A stretch of DNA of 64,000 bases from Udeniomyces pyricola (Eukaryota > Basidiomycota > Tremellomycetes > Cystofilobasidiales > Mrakiaceae), in assembly GCA_039545295.1 (NCBI GenBank), contig BCIK01000005.1, forward strand, positions 217,309-281,308, written 5' to 3'. Made by a program: the position numbers and the translations under genes. The stretch's first letter is position 1, and each line of letters begins with the position of its first letter. The notes below the pieces were generated by a model, which did no database searches, was not told the origin of the DNA, and saw nothing but the letters and a program-made list of their open reading frames with translations. Shown piece after piece: positions 24,021-35,524 of the stretch.

Positions 24021-26358
24021 TCAAGCTGTCGTTCCCAACTCGATCCCCAACGACGTTTCCGGGTTCGATCCCTCCTCCGTCGTCGTGACCAGAAGCGAAG
24101 TCGGATCCGAGTGCGACTGGTCATCTGTTGGAGGTTTGTTGTTCTCGTCGTTGACAGGTAATGAAAAACTACCAGGGGAAGGCAAGGAAGAAGGTGGGAA
24201 AGGTGGCGTTGTCGTCTCTCCCCTCATTCCAGCTGCAGCCAGTCCTCCTTCCTCTCCCGAATGGACGACCACTTCCGGAACGCTTTCTTCCCTCATTGTT
24301 CCACAACTCGCATTACTTCTTTCCCTCTCCCTCTTTGCCGCATTTTTAACCCCATTCCCCCCTTCCTCATCCTCTCCAATGACATACTTCAACACGTCAC
24401 TCAACGAGATGATGCCCCTCAACCGACCTTTGACCGAACCCGGTTCTTTACCGTCGTCGACGACGACGAGTCGATGGAGCCGCCGTTTGCGAATGAGTTG
24501 GAACAGGTTTGCTAGCGAGTCCGATGGCGTACAGGTGACGACGCCAGGGAAATCCGGGGTCCGTCGGGCGAGGGCTTGGGAGATCGTTAGGTCGAGCGAC
24601 GTGTATGCACCTAGACGAACGAGCGTCTGTAGAACAAATCACATCAACAAAAGGTTCGTAACACATCAGAAATGTTATGGAGCAGATGAGGGTTTTTTTT
24701 TTGCCAGGATGTGAGCAAAAGCTCAGCAGCACAGGAAGGGACGGAGAGAGTACGAGACTTGAAGGGCTCACAATGACATCCACCGTCTCGTACAGATTTA
24801 CGACGACTCCTTGCTCGTCCACGATCGGAACGGCCGAGATCCCTCTCTCTGAACACATATGAACGACGTCAAATACGGTCGTCTGGAGCGTCGCCGTGCA
24901 CATCGGCCAGAACGGCGAGACGGGACCAGGGGGACGATCGGCTTCAGAGGCGACATATGTTCCGATGTTGCAAGTCTTCAAGGAGAGTGAGAGGGCGTGA
25001 GTGATCGGACACTGTATGTTTGGACATAAAAGATGCATGGACCGAGTCAGGTAAGAGAGGCGAAGAGTGGTCAGTCAAACAAGTCTCAGACATAAAACAG
25101 TGCAAGAGAGGAGGTGGTGTGTGTGTAGGCGATAAACAAAAAGCCTACGTACGTTAACAGCGATGAACTTGAGAACTCTATACTGGGTGAGCACGCTAAT
25201 AACAACCTCTCCGCCGGTCTGATCGTCGACATCAATAAGGGGCAACCGTCGAGCATGGGTCTGTTGGAGCAGCTGAGACGCCTCGAACAACGGACGGAGA
25301 GGATGGACCGAGAGCGTCGGCGGTGGTGGGACGTGAAGCTGACGTTCGATTTCTATGTTCGAGATTATCATGGGAATAAAAGACGCAATGGACTTAGGAA
25401 GGTCGAAATGGATCGCGAAGTGGAAACCTCGTGGGGCCAGATAAACAGATACGTTAACGAACCATGAAGGTTCTCGAGTCGAAAGTGCTCGACATCAGCC
25501 GCGGCCTCCTCGTACGTGAGGGTGTGCCAGTAGTATTGGATGAGATGGACGATATCCGAGACCGTGAGCATGCCTGAGATAATGGAAGGTGGGAAGGGGC
25601 GTGTGTCGTTGACGACCAAGAGGACGCATCAGTTACGAGGTGGGGTTTATGAGGACCGGTTGACACCGTAAGAGGACAGGACGGTTTGACGGACCGGCAA
25701 AGCTAGAGGTCTCGGAATTCCATAGCGGAGCAGCAATGACACCTAAATATCAAAAGGAATATGGATGATGATGAGCGCGGTGCGACAGGCAAAGGCAAGA
25801 TGGATGTGGTGAGGAGATGACGCGTTGGAGGCTTTCTCTCCTCTACTTGTCTCTATTCGGACCGTGTTCCCCTTGACCTCCCAGCTCGCCTGTTTCCTTT
25901 CTCCCTCCCTTACATCCTGCATTGATCGTGCTCAGACTCTTCTTGCTTGCCGAGCACGATGCGTTCCGTGCGCAAAAGAAGACAGCCTCAACCCATTCGA
26001 CGCCCCCTTTCCACCGACCATGATTCCCAGACTGACCATTCTGGAGCATGACCCCCAACGCCTTCTTGACCATGAGCTTCGTGTCGAGGACGATGAGCCG
26101 GAAGCTGACGGGGAAGACGTCATACGAGCTTCTCCCCTTGAGAAACGTCCGGATCGAGGTCAGAGCGGATTCATGGGTGGGATCACCGGTCTGAGCACCT
26201 CCTGGGATGGGTGAACCCCCGTGGGAGGCAGACGAGATGCCGCGCGGTCGGGTGCGGGCGTTGAGCGAGGCGGACGGTCGACGCGGTTTGAAGGGCGAAG
26301 GGAAGCCACTACCTGAGGAGTTGTTGGCAAGCGGGGAATGACGGGAAGGACTCGACAT
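24021..26358 (-). CDS. SNF4: Snf4, AMPK/SNF1 gamma subunit (four CBS repeats)
   Basis: Nucleotide-sensing regulatory subunit of the SNF1 energy-sensing kinase. The start at 26358 (MSSPSRHSPLANN) leads to a Ser/Pro-rich N-terminus, then IRTFLKGRSSYDVFPVSFRL and VLDTKLMVKKALGVML, the entry to CBS1. Next are GMLTVSDIVHLIQYYWHTLT and FRLENL, then LFEASQLLQQTHARRLPLID and VVISVLTQYRVLKFIAVN (CBS2). CBS3 is seen in TVFDVVHMCSERGISAVPIV and VVNLYETVDVI. CBS4 shows SLANLFQLIRKRRLHRLVVV and LRGIISLSDVLKYVIG. The tail after CBS4 is a long acidic, Ser/Thr-rich extension to 24021. About eight introns. It is convergent with GET4. Assignment is firm; the extra tails are of unknown role. Confidence 0.9.
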
Positions 26359-26687
26359 GGGTGGAGGAGTATGATTGGATGGGAAGCCGTGGAGCAGATG
26401 GATGAGTATATATGCAGAGGGAAGAAGGCCAGAAAGGAGACGACAAGAGAATTGTGTCGATTGGCGGCGGAGGGTGTTGCGTGGATTGTATGCTGCTGCT
26501 GGAGGGGAGACGCGAGACGTTTGCGCGGATTACTTTGGTCGCCGTCATTCGTTATCTGTAAAATAGAAATGACGAACTATATATCTTGACTCATTATCTA
26601 TACTAGCTACTTGCACGCCCATCAATCCGTCCATCCAGTTCATCAGTATCGCTCTATGCTTTCACTCGCGCAAACGCATCACCATCA
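26359..26687. other. Intergenic, SNF4 upstream region
   Basis: Lies between the SNF4 start and the stop of the DUF1917 gene on the same strand. It serves as SNF4 promoter and DUF1917 3' region. No further feature recognised. Confidence 0.5.
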
Positions 26688-28600
26688 TCAATCCTCTTCT
26701 GGCACTGTTGCATCACTGTTAATCCCTTCCTCCACGGATGCTGTCGTCACGTTTTGGCCAACCTCATCACTAGCAATCACCTTCGTCAGCTTGGCCTCAT
26801 CAGCGCTGGTCTTGGCAATCTTTGCCTGCCTGATCTTCGTGACCATCGTAACATCTGACTTTCCCACGCCTTCTTCGTCTTCTTCTTCATCCCCCGAAGT
26901 GTCCGATCCGAAAGCCTCTCTGGCCCGTTTGGCTTTCGCTCTCGAGACTGTTGCTGCTGAAGGAGGTGCAGGAGGCTTGGGCGTCATCGCACGTCTGCTT
27001 GCGGTGATGTCACGATTGGTGAAAGATTTGGAGGCATCATGGAAAGATTTTATCAGGACCTGGATACAACATACCGCCATGAGGACCGTCCGAAGCCGAG
27101 CATGGATTCAGGGTTAGCACAGGTACCACTGGCAGGGAAAACCAAACAGCATCGAGACGATCAAAACCACTAACATCAAGGTCTTCTTGCTTTATGAGCT
27201 CTTTGGGTTGCCACACAGTTGATCGAATCCCAGATGGATGCTACCAGATACAATGGAATATAAGTTGGAGAAAGCAATACGTCAATATCAGGTCAAAACT
27301 AACATTCTTGGTGTCCTAAACGAGGCCCGAATCAGTCAAACCTCTTTCAGTCATTTCGAACAGATCAACCATATCACCGACTGACCTTGGAATCTAGACC
27401 TATACACGTCGTCAGATCACCCTTGACTGAGCTAGGCCTGATGCCGTGATCCCTGACGAGGACGGTCAGAATGGTCAGAGCCTCGTCTTGGCTATAGACG
27501 TCGGGAAAGTACAGGCAGATGACATGTTCTGCTCATCACGATAGGCAAGCACCATCAATGAAGTAGTTCTGAGATATCAGCCAGTGCTTTGAAAGCGGAA
27601 ACGTAGAGCACCTCGTGGCTGTAAGAAGAAAGGATGGGATGAGACGACAGCGGAAAGAGGAATTTATATACACACGCTCTCCTCTTTCGCCAGGCGCTGC
27701 AGGCGGCTGATGACATGTTCCCACTATCAGGGCGTAAGCTGATGTCTTTGACAGGGGACCATCCAGGACCGATTGTGCGAGCGTCGCAAAACACCTAAAG
27801 TCTCGCACCCGCATTTGATGCGCAGTCGATCAGTGCCCTTTTCCCTCATGTCAATTCATCAATTGCCAGAGACGCTTTATCCAACCTAGTTCTGATAAGG
27901 CCAGAGGTATAGCTCAACAACAAGCAACATCACGTACGAATCTAGTCCACTTCCGGCGTCACGGAACAACAGCCACTTTCCATTCGTGTACGAGTGCTCG
28001 AGCGCCACGTTCCTGATCCGTCCAATCGCGGCGGCTTCGGTCTCTTCACGATGTTGTTTCTTGGACCGCAGGTTCTTGGCCTTGTTGGCTCGAACGGGGA
28101 TTGAGTCATCAATCTGTACGATACAGTTTCGTGGTCCAAAGATGAACGGGCCATGTGAAAGACGAGGAGAAAGAATCGGCATCAGATGATGACGTTCGGT
28201 TGGCCAAATTGATATATGCAGGGTCCGAATCCATCCCAAGGCAGATCTCGCTGGCGATGTTGTCTTGCAATTTACACTTGTCGACCTTGATCGACCCCAA
28301 CGGATAGAAGCCTTGTACGTTCTGGTGTCCCGTCGTTTCGTTGCGCAGTACGCACCTGGATCCTCTGGATCTCCTTGGTCGCGTCGTCCAAGACTGTGCC
28401 GGCTTGGGCCTCAGCCAGCGCTCGGGTGTCGTCGTTGGATGGGATGCCTCGGCTGGCTTCGCGGTCCGAGTAGACCCATATCCAGGGATTAAGGCCGTTG
28501 AACTGTACGGAGGAAGGTTTGTGCTGTGATGCGAAAAGGTCCGAGTGAGAAAGCGTGGGTGAAAGTCAATGTGATTGGCTGACGGAGGGTAGGACGACAT
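26688..28600 (-). CDS. DUF1917 (BLES03/UPF0696-like) protein, 5' end unresolved
   Basis: Function unknown. Reading the minus strand: KPSSVQFNGLNPWIWVYSDR matches the family start, followed by LAEAQAGTVLDDATKEIQRI. Next come AAIGRIRNVALEHSYTNGKW and LLFRDAGSGLDSY, then FATLAQSVLDGPLSKTSAYA. The diagnostic block is HVICLYFPDVYSQDEALTIL, VRDHGIRPSSVKGDLTTCIG and HPSGIRSTVWQPKELIK. The last exon has a Lys-rich, acidic low-complexity tail (SDTSGDEEEDEEG) to 26688. Joins in the middle are approximate. A candidate first Met at 28598-28600 does not splice in phase to the NPWIW exon, so the true start may differ. DUF1917 was assigned from remembered family patterns, and a profile search would settle it. 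It is divergent from the 2OG oxygenase. Confidence 0.62.
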
Positions 28601-28992
28601 GAATATATGCGTGGGGATGATGGACGAAGTGTTTAGCGTACGGTTTGAAGGAACTGATGAATAGTGGTAGATGGATGGGATGAGTGGTGGTATGTTGGGG
28701 AGAGGTCCATATTGGGATAAACGAGGAAGAAAGAGGTTGGGATGATGAACCAAAATGAACAAGACAAGTAATGTGATTGATCGATCGATTATGTCGATTA
28801 TGTCGATGATGATCGCTTCTGGCCGGAACAAAAAGTCAACGCCGGCTCACCTTTTTCGGTCGAGGCCGTCAATTCAGATTTCCCTCCCTAAGCCAAGTGA
28901 CAAGTCCCCATGACCTTGCTTCCACTCACCAACAAGTCATAGCACTCAACAATCAACGTACACTCCTTATTGCTCACCCACTCACAATCACC
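28601..28992. promoter_or_regulatory. Divergent upstream region, DUF1917 gene / 2OG oxygenase
   Basis: Contains a short GATCGATCGATTATGTCGAT-type repeat near 28775-28810 with TATGTCGAT twice, and a typical CACCATGG start context at the right end. No named regulatory site can be supported. Confidence 0.4.
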
Positions 28993-31320
28993 ATGGCCAA
29001 ACCTACTCCCTCTTCCAAGAAGCGCAAGCAGCAACAGCAGCAAGCCAAGTCGTCCTCACTCTCCTCCAACACCAACACCGCTCCCCCCGCCAAAAAGGCC
29101 CACACCGTCCCCACCGTCCAACCACAGCCCGACAACGACGATGATGACCTCGTCGGAGGCGTCCTTCTTCCTGAAGAAGTCGAGTCTGCCATCGAAGTCA
29201 TGCAGGTTCTGTCTGACAAACCCGAAATTCTCAAGCTCAAGGAACTCAAGGTGTTCAAGGGCGCTGTTTACGAGACCATGCGATTGATCAAGGAGCAGGC
29301 TGGCGAAGGTTCGTCCCCTCTCACCCTGTAACCGGGGTAGGGGTTCATGTGTGGTTGACTCACCGCATCAGGATGATAGAGCTCCAACGAGCGGAACGAA
29401 CAGTTCCATGATCGAACAAGTTGAGTATCATGGCTGATCACATTGTCTTTATATCAATTGTCCGCCACTTGCCCCCCCCCCTCCCCTTTGCCTCCTTTTC
29501 CTTTCAAAGGCACCTCCTTGACTTCCCGAATTTCCACCGCCCTTCAGAACGGTATCCATCTCGAATCCCTCATCCTTCTCACTGAGCTTCGCTACCGAGG
29601 CATCTCTCCGAAACTTGGTTCCCTTCAGCGTTGGGTCCGCGAGTGCGACGCGGCCGCCATCGCTTCCACCACCTCTGGCAAGAAGCTCAGTGTCGAAGAG
29701 GAGGCCAAGGAAGAAGGCATGGTCTGGGAGGTCTTAGATGCGGTGCTTAGGGCCTGCACGACGGCAGTTGGTGGACCGATTGAAGGAGAGCGAGGGTGGG
29801 GAACGGTCGAGAAGGATGTGGAGAGGGGTGGAAAGGGCGTAAGGAGGTGGAAGGCTTGGGATGTCAGAGAATCGTTCGACGGTGACGCCGCAGGCAAGGC
29901 CACAGTGGCGAGGAACTTTTGGAAGGAAGTCGAACAGGGAACCCTTGTTTGTAAGTCATGAAGGCTTCTATCCCAAATTACGTCCACGCAGGGACAGGTC
30001 AATTCGATCATGAGTTTGGTTTTAACTTTACCCGTCCCTTGCTCTTCTTGCGTGTCTGCCCGCTCTAGCTTCTGATCTCCAAGAATTCTACAAAGCCCAC
30101 ATCACCGCTCTCGACACGACCCCTGGACCCTCCCGTCGACCTCCTAACCTCTTCCCTGCGATTGTCCAGCACGTTCGCCCTTCGCCCTCGTCCTCTTCCG
30201 TCCTCGCACTCTCACCCGACCACACCACCTCTGACGTCACTCGCTACCCTGTTCCTGGTGTCCCTGGTGCCCTCCTTCTGACATCCGTTCTTACGCCAAC
30301 CGAATGCTGTGATCTCATCAGCATGTCCGAGACCATCGGTCTCATCGAAGACAAGCCCGTCGGAGGTAGCGCTGCGCAATTGAACTCGATTCTCGCCCAC
30401 AACCTCATCCTCCTTGCGCCACCTCAAATGATCAACCCACTGTTCGAGCGAGTCCGAGCGCATTTACCCCAGCGGGTCCCCGTCCCTGAAGGCTCGGATG
30501 CGTCGGGCGAGTTGAAGGGGATCAATCGTCGATTTAGGTTGTATAGGTATCGAGAGGGAAGTGTTTATCGACCGCATGTCGATGGTGCTTGGCCGTCATC
30601 AGCAGAAACAGCTGCATCGGAAGATGGCTTGTCGCCTGCAACATACATCTACGATGATGATCCTAAGGTACGTTTCATCATTTCGCTGGAGATTCATGGT
30701 CATTAGTTGTTCTGTTTCCTTTCTTTCTTGCGAGGAGTCGTCTGCTATCCGTCCCGAAACTGATTATCCCGCTCGACCACTTTTCCTCCTCTATCATCTT
30801 CTGCTCGCTTCCAGCTGTATTCCCGTTACACATTCCTTCTCTACCTCAACGATTCCTTCACCAATGGTTGCACGACGTTTTACCTTCCCGATCCGGATAG
30901 ACCGGGTGTGCTCGATGCACGACCCGTTCGACCCCTCGCAGGGAGCGCTCTCGTCTTCCCTGTACGTAACTATAATTCATCTTCTCTATTTTCTCTCCGG
31001 CTCCTGATCAGGGCGAGATAGCATGCAATAGAGTATGTTGTGCTAATCCATATCCTCATTATCCTCATTATCATCACCATCTTGACAACCTTCTAACGAA
31101 ATGATGATTTCATGGCCTCTCCCCATCCCCCCGTCCCGTTCCTCCTTGAATAATAAAATAAAAGCACGGCGCAACGCACTCTTCTCTCCTTCACGAAGGT
31201 TCCCCTGTCTTCCCCAACGACCACGAGGGCGCCAAGTATGTCATTCGCACCGAGGTCCTCTACGAAGTCCCCCGGATGGCATCAGCAGGAGAAGGCGGCG
31301 TCGTCGGAGGTTTAGTTTGA
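28993..31320 (+). CDS. Prolyl-4-hydroxylase-like 2OG-Fe(II) oxygenase
   Basis: Iron- and 2-oxoglutarate-dependent dioxygenase, probably hydroxylating a protein side chain. Start 28993 sits in CACCATGG. The N-terminus is Lys/Gln-rich with a Q run, then LPEEVESAIEVMQVLSDKPE. The catalytic half begins YPVPGVPGALLLTSVLTPTE. The iron-binding His and Asp are in YRPHVDGAWP. The core then runs SRYTFLLYLNDSFTNGCTTF. A phase-checked join gives LVFP to HGATHSSLLHEGSPV, which supplies the second His, and GAKYVIRTEVLYEV supplies the 2OG-binding Arg. Stop at 31318-31320. About six introns. The N-terminal third has no recognised domain, and a nuclear-type basic stretch (KKRK) near residue 9 suggests nuclear location. 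Substrate unknown. Confidence 0.78.
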
Positions 31321-32085
31321 TCCATGGGATCCCAGCCGCTAAGCCTGTTAGGCCCCAGTTCGATCTTGAGCTCGCTCTTCCTTTACCTTTTTTAATCTCT
31401 TCCCTGTAGTTTGGGAAGAGAATGGGTTTCTGTTTTTGTTCCTTCTCGTTCCCTCTTCTTGTCATCGTTTTTACTTATCATCTCCTTTGTCGAGACACGG
31501 AAAGAGAGAGATACGGGAGTCCAGTCTCGCTTTATCACTCCACGTCTAGTCTTCCCCCTTTGATCCAAACTCTTCATTTCGAACCCTTCAGTCTCATCGA
31601 CGCCATCGACTCTTTGAGAGCTTCCATGTATGATCATGATAAAATTCAGTTTCTTGATGTTCTTGGTCTTCCTTTACTTGCACGCATGCACTTACATGGA
31701 ATGAAAGGAAACTACTAGCTAGACGTAGTGTACTCTTTTGGTTCGACGACTGGCATGGACAATGCAGACTATATATATGGTGAGTGAGAAGCTTAATGGC
31801 TGGAAGAACACGTTGTGCTTGTTCTAGCAATTTGAATGACTATAAGGGCGGTATAGAAAACAAACAAAACAAGCTGAAGAAAATATACGGTATATATTAT
31901 GCATGACTCAACATGAATGCCCATGAAATTCCTGCAGCTTCGTGATGATACAGGCTATGACGCGCGCGGGCGCTCGCCGGTCGACTGCGTTTTTGGGGAT
32001 CGGCTCAGAGCGATTTCTCGAACTGATCGTCTCACCGACACATCAACCATCACCTGGACAGATTACACAACTACAACAGAGCTAC
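31321..32085. other. Intergenic, 2OG oxygenase to NR2C2AP-like gene
   Basis: 765 bases. The left part is T-rich and probably 3' UTR; the right part is AT-rich with ATATATAT near 31770 and a GC-rich patch at about 31960-31985 just upstream of the next gene. No gene seen. Confidence 0.5.
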
Positions 32086-33064
32086 ATGACCGACCTCGCC
32101 AGCCTACCCAACCTCATTACGTCCGATACCATTGTCAGGTGAGTGATCGATCCAAGACCTCTATCAGTCTTTCTCGTTCACTCAACTGAACTCACTCGCC
32201 TGTCGATCCATTCCCCCTGCACCCCCCCCCCCTCCATCATCGCTTACCCCCTCTGCTCTACGTCTCGCCAACGGATGGGGGGTTCTGTCGGTTAAACCCG
32301 TTACAGGGTCTCCTCGACTCTCGACAAGTCGGTTGGGAAAAAGTACCTAACAGATGGGAGTCAAGAGACTTGCTGGTCGTCTGCCAACGTAGGTCAACCT
32401 CTTTCTCTCTTTCTATCTCTTTCTCACTCACATAATCCATCTGACCCTTCTTGCTTCCATACCGAGGACTGATTGCCTTTTTCTTTGTCACCTCGACGTT
32501 CATATATACGAACATCTCTGGTAATGACAGGGTCTACCTCAATCTATCACTCTCACGTTTCCTTCGGCCATCATTCCTGAGCGTCTCCTCCTCACCTTTG
32601 CCGGTGGTTTCGTCGGAACCCACTGTTCCCTCTACTACATTCCCCTCGCCTCGACGACTACTTCTTCTTCCTCTTCATCGTCCTCCTCTTCCTCTGCCCC
32701 GACGACGATCGAAGGACCCTCTGGGACGTCATCTTCTTCTGCCTCGGCGACGGCGACAGGGTCGAAATGGAAGCTCTACTCGCGGTTCTTCCCTGAAGAC
32801 GTCAACCGCAAACAACTCTTTGACATCTCCCGGGCCGAAGGCGAAGTCGCCGCCGCTGCCGCTGCTGAAGCTGAAGCTTCGAGCTCCCTCGAACACGACG
32901 GAGACTCTCCAGGTATCAGCAGCAGCAGCAGCCCCAGTAGCCGCGCTGAGGGGGAAGTAAGCGCCGGAACCAAGGAAATCAAGATCGAATTTGAGAAAGG
33001 GTCCGATTTCTTTGGTCGCATTACGGTCTATGAGTTGGCGGTGTACGGACGGACAGTCATGTGA
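32086..33064 (+). CDS. NR2C2AP-like protein (F5/8-type discoidin fold)
   Basis: Three exons, phase-checked: 32086-32138, 32307-32388 and 32531-33064, giving 222 residues. The protein reads TSDTIVRVSSTLDKSVGKKY, then DGSQETCWSS, LPQSITLTFPSAIIPERLLL and FAGGFVGTHC. It ends KLYSRFFPEDVNRKQLFDIS, then IKIEFEKGSDFFGRITVYEL and AVYG. These follow human nuclear receptor 2C2-associated protein block by block (NRNTRQFGKKHLFDQDEETC-type start, FQGGF, FYPEDNN, DFFGR). Two low-complexity insertions, a Ser/Thr run and an Ala/Glu/Ser stretch, enlarge it over the usual length of about 140. The fungal role is unknown, since the receptor itself is absent from fungi. Confidence 0.82.
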
Positions 33065-33647
33065 ATGGATGGGGTTGATCGATCGAGGGTGGGAGAGATG
33101 CTTCTTTTTTTTTTTTTTTTTGGTTGGGAGAAGGGGAAAAGAGAGAGATGAATGGCTGGACCGGTTGGATATCAGGATCCAGGACGGAATGAATGCCATT
33201 TTGTTTCCTTTATATATGTCATTGGAGACTCATGGACCTGTACTAGAGCTCGGTAGATCTCGACTAGGGGCAGGCTTCAGGTCATCTCAACTTGGAATGT
33301 CCTCGTATGGTTTTTTTTTTGTTTGGTACACATATGGCCAACGTATGTATATATAGATTCTGACTTGAACGAGACATCATATAACTATATCGTATACGTA
33401 TGAACGCTGACTTTCCCTTTGACCAAACCCAGATCAACGATCGTCACGAAGCGAAGCAAGCTAGCAAGTCATGGTACAAACACGAAAAAGAGGGGGCGGA
33501 CGGCGAGAGGGTGAAGTCTGAGAAATGGACTAGAGCGATATGATAATATGATGTGTTGATAGAGACGTGCGCAAAAAAAGATGAAGATAGGAGTGGTACG
33601 CGCTTATGAAGGAGAGCTAATCGAGTGCATGGTTGATTAGGAGGAGA
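33065..33647. other. Convergent intergenic region
   Basis: 3' regions of the NR2C2AP-like gene and the acidic-protein gene. Contains a T run near 33105-33121, TATATA stretches near 33210 and 33345, and no supported gene. Confidence 0.5.
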
Positions 33648-34803
33648 TTAGTTGAGTTTCTGTGATGGATGGAGATCAAAGGTACATCCGTGTAAGTGTT
33701 AAAAGGAGTGTTTGATGAGATGACAAGAACAGGTCGTCCGAGAGTTTATATATACATATGTATAAGTTGCGAGGACAGCTCTTGATCAGTCATGGATGAT
33801 ACAAGTACCGCAACTTGATTGATGGGAAGCGTTAAGCGAGACCTATCACTTACCAGGGTTCGCATCTTGCTAGCGAGATGGTGTCCATGTCCGCGCTAAG
33901 TCGGGTTAAACAAGAATAGATAAATAAAATTGTCGAGATGCATGAGCTATCCACATGTCTATATACACCATCGTTCAGATCGATCATATATATATATATA
34001 TATGTGATGGACATTCACCTTGGGTTTCTGAGGCTGCACGACTTGAACATCGTCCTCATAGTCCTCATCCTCGTCATCATCCTCATCCTCATCTTGATCA
34101 TCGACGACCATTCCTTCGTCGACGCTAGCAGACTTCTTCAGGGTGGCTTGGAGGTACGCTTCTTGGATCTCCTGTTGACGGGCGAGGAAATACGCGACGT
34201 CGCCGTCGGATTCGGCCGTCGGAGTGTAACCTGCCGTCTGATAGACTGTCGGGCTGGAGATATTGTCGAGAACGAAGGGGTAGAAACATATAGATTTAGT
34301 AATAATCAGTAGGGTGTATGGGATAGTTTTAGTTTTTTTTTTTTTGGAAGGAGACGAAGAAAAAGAACTATGTATGTATTGATGTAAAGAAAAACAATCG
34401 CGAACGGCTTTTTCATAAGGCAGCTTTAGTTCAGTGCCGATGGATCACGTTCCATGTAGACGAAAACTCACAATCCTTCTCGATTCGCTTTCGGGATGAC
34501 ATGGTGACCGTAAATTTTCTTGGGACCCTTGCCCAACTTGCCCAATTCCTCAGCCGGAATCGCCATCTCATTGTCCTCGAGATCGGAATCGTCCGAATAG
34601 ATATCGCCGTCTTGAGCGTCGTATGAGAAATCGGGATCGGTCATGGGACCTTCGTCCGACCCCTTGTCCTCATCATGCGTTTGAGAGGATGAAAATGAGG
34701 AGTCGGGAGAACCCAGAGGATCGAGGCGGAGGAAAGATACGGCTTTGGAAGGTTTGGAAGGGGGAGTATTCCTAACGGCCGATGGAGTAAATGAGGATGG
34801 CAT
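33648..34803 (-). CDS. Unrecognised acidic protein
   Basis: I do not recognise the family. The start MPSSFTPSAVRNTPPS at 34803 leads to an acidic Ser-rich region (DPDFSYDAQDGDIYSDDSD), then IYGHHVIPKANREG. A phase-correct intron joins to FPTVYQTAGYTPTAESDGDV, then AYFLARQQEIQEAYLQATLK, which looks helical and conserved. A long Asp/Glu run (DDQDEDEDDDEDEDYEDD) follows. A further join gives RGHGHHLASKMRTL, a basic His-rich tail, and a tiny last exon with a stop at 33648-33650. If that splice is wrong, translation would stop near 33990. Alternating acidic and basic blocks suggest a nuclear or chromatin-linked protein, but this is only inference. Confidence 0.5.
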
Positions 34804-35524
34804 GATGCAGCTGATAAGTGGGATTCTGGCAGACGAGTATAGATATGAGGGTGGTGTAGGGATCTTGGTGGATGGCGAGTGAGGAGATCGGGTAGAGAAG
34901 ATCGGCAATTGAAGGACGCAAGGACGTGGATCTAAGCAGTGTGAAAGTCGATGGAGAGAATGCGCAACTTGGCTAACAAAACTTCGGCAAAGGAGGGCCT
35001 TATCGGCGTAAACATACAAGACCGTTCGCTCAAGGCGGAGGGCGGAAAGAGCCATGTGGTGTCTCTTTCGGCGCTTGCGGCGTTGTAGATATCAAGCGAT
35101 CTGTCTATACTTTGAGTCGAGAAACAACAAACACAACGCGACAGAGAAATCACGAAGGCAGATGACACGTTGACAACAGCATCACGTGACGCGTCCGACC
35201 GGCTCTAAGCTTCAAATCCGCATGACCATGAGCTGGAAATCGCCCGGTACGGATAAGTTAGTACGCGCGCAGATCATCACGCCGTCGCACCCTCGCTTGA
35301 TGCATGCATGCAATATGCCAGATCCTCGGGACCCATGGTACCGCAGTCTACACGAAGCGACAAACGACGATCGAAGCCACAAATAGCATTGAGTAATGAA
35401 TTCTAATTTCCAATCTATTCCATACAGTTACAGAGCGCTCGACGTTCAACCTCGACTACTCGCTGCTGATCATCACTGATCAGCTCGTCCCCTATCCCCC
35501 TACAATCCTGCCGCCTGCCTTCGA
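34804..35524. other. Intergenic, upstream of the acidic-protein gene
   Basis: Between the acidic-protein start and the ZIM17 stop, both on the minus strand. The acidic-protein frame stays open upstream to about 35055, but those residues look non-coding. No other gene recognised. Confidence 0.45.

Noticed and set aside
24050..24075. GGGTTCGATCCC resembling a tRNA B box
   Set aside because: No A box or cloverleaf upstream, and it lies inside the coding tail of SNF4.
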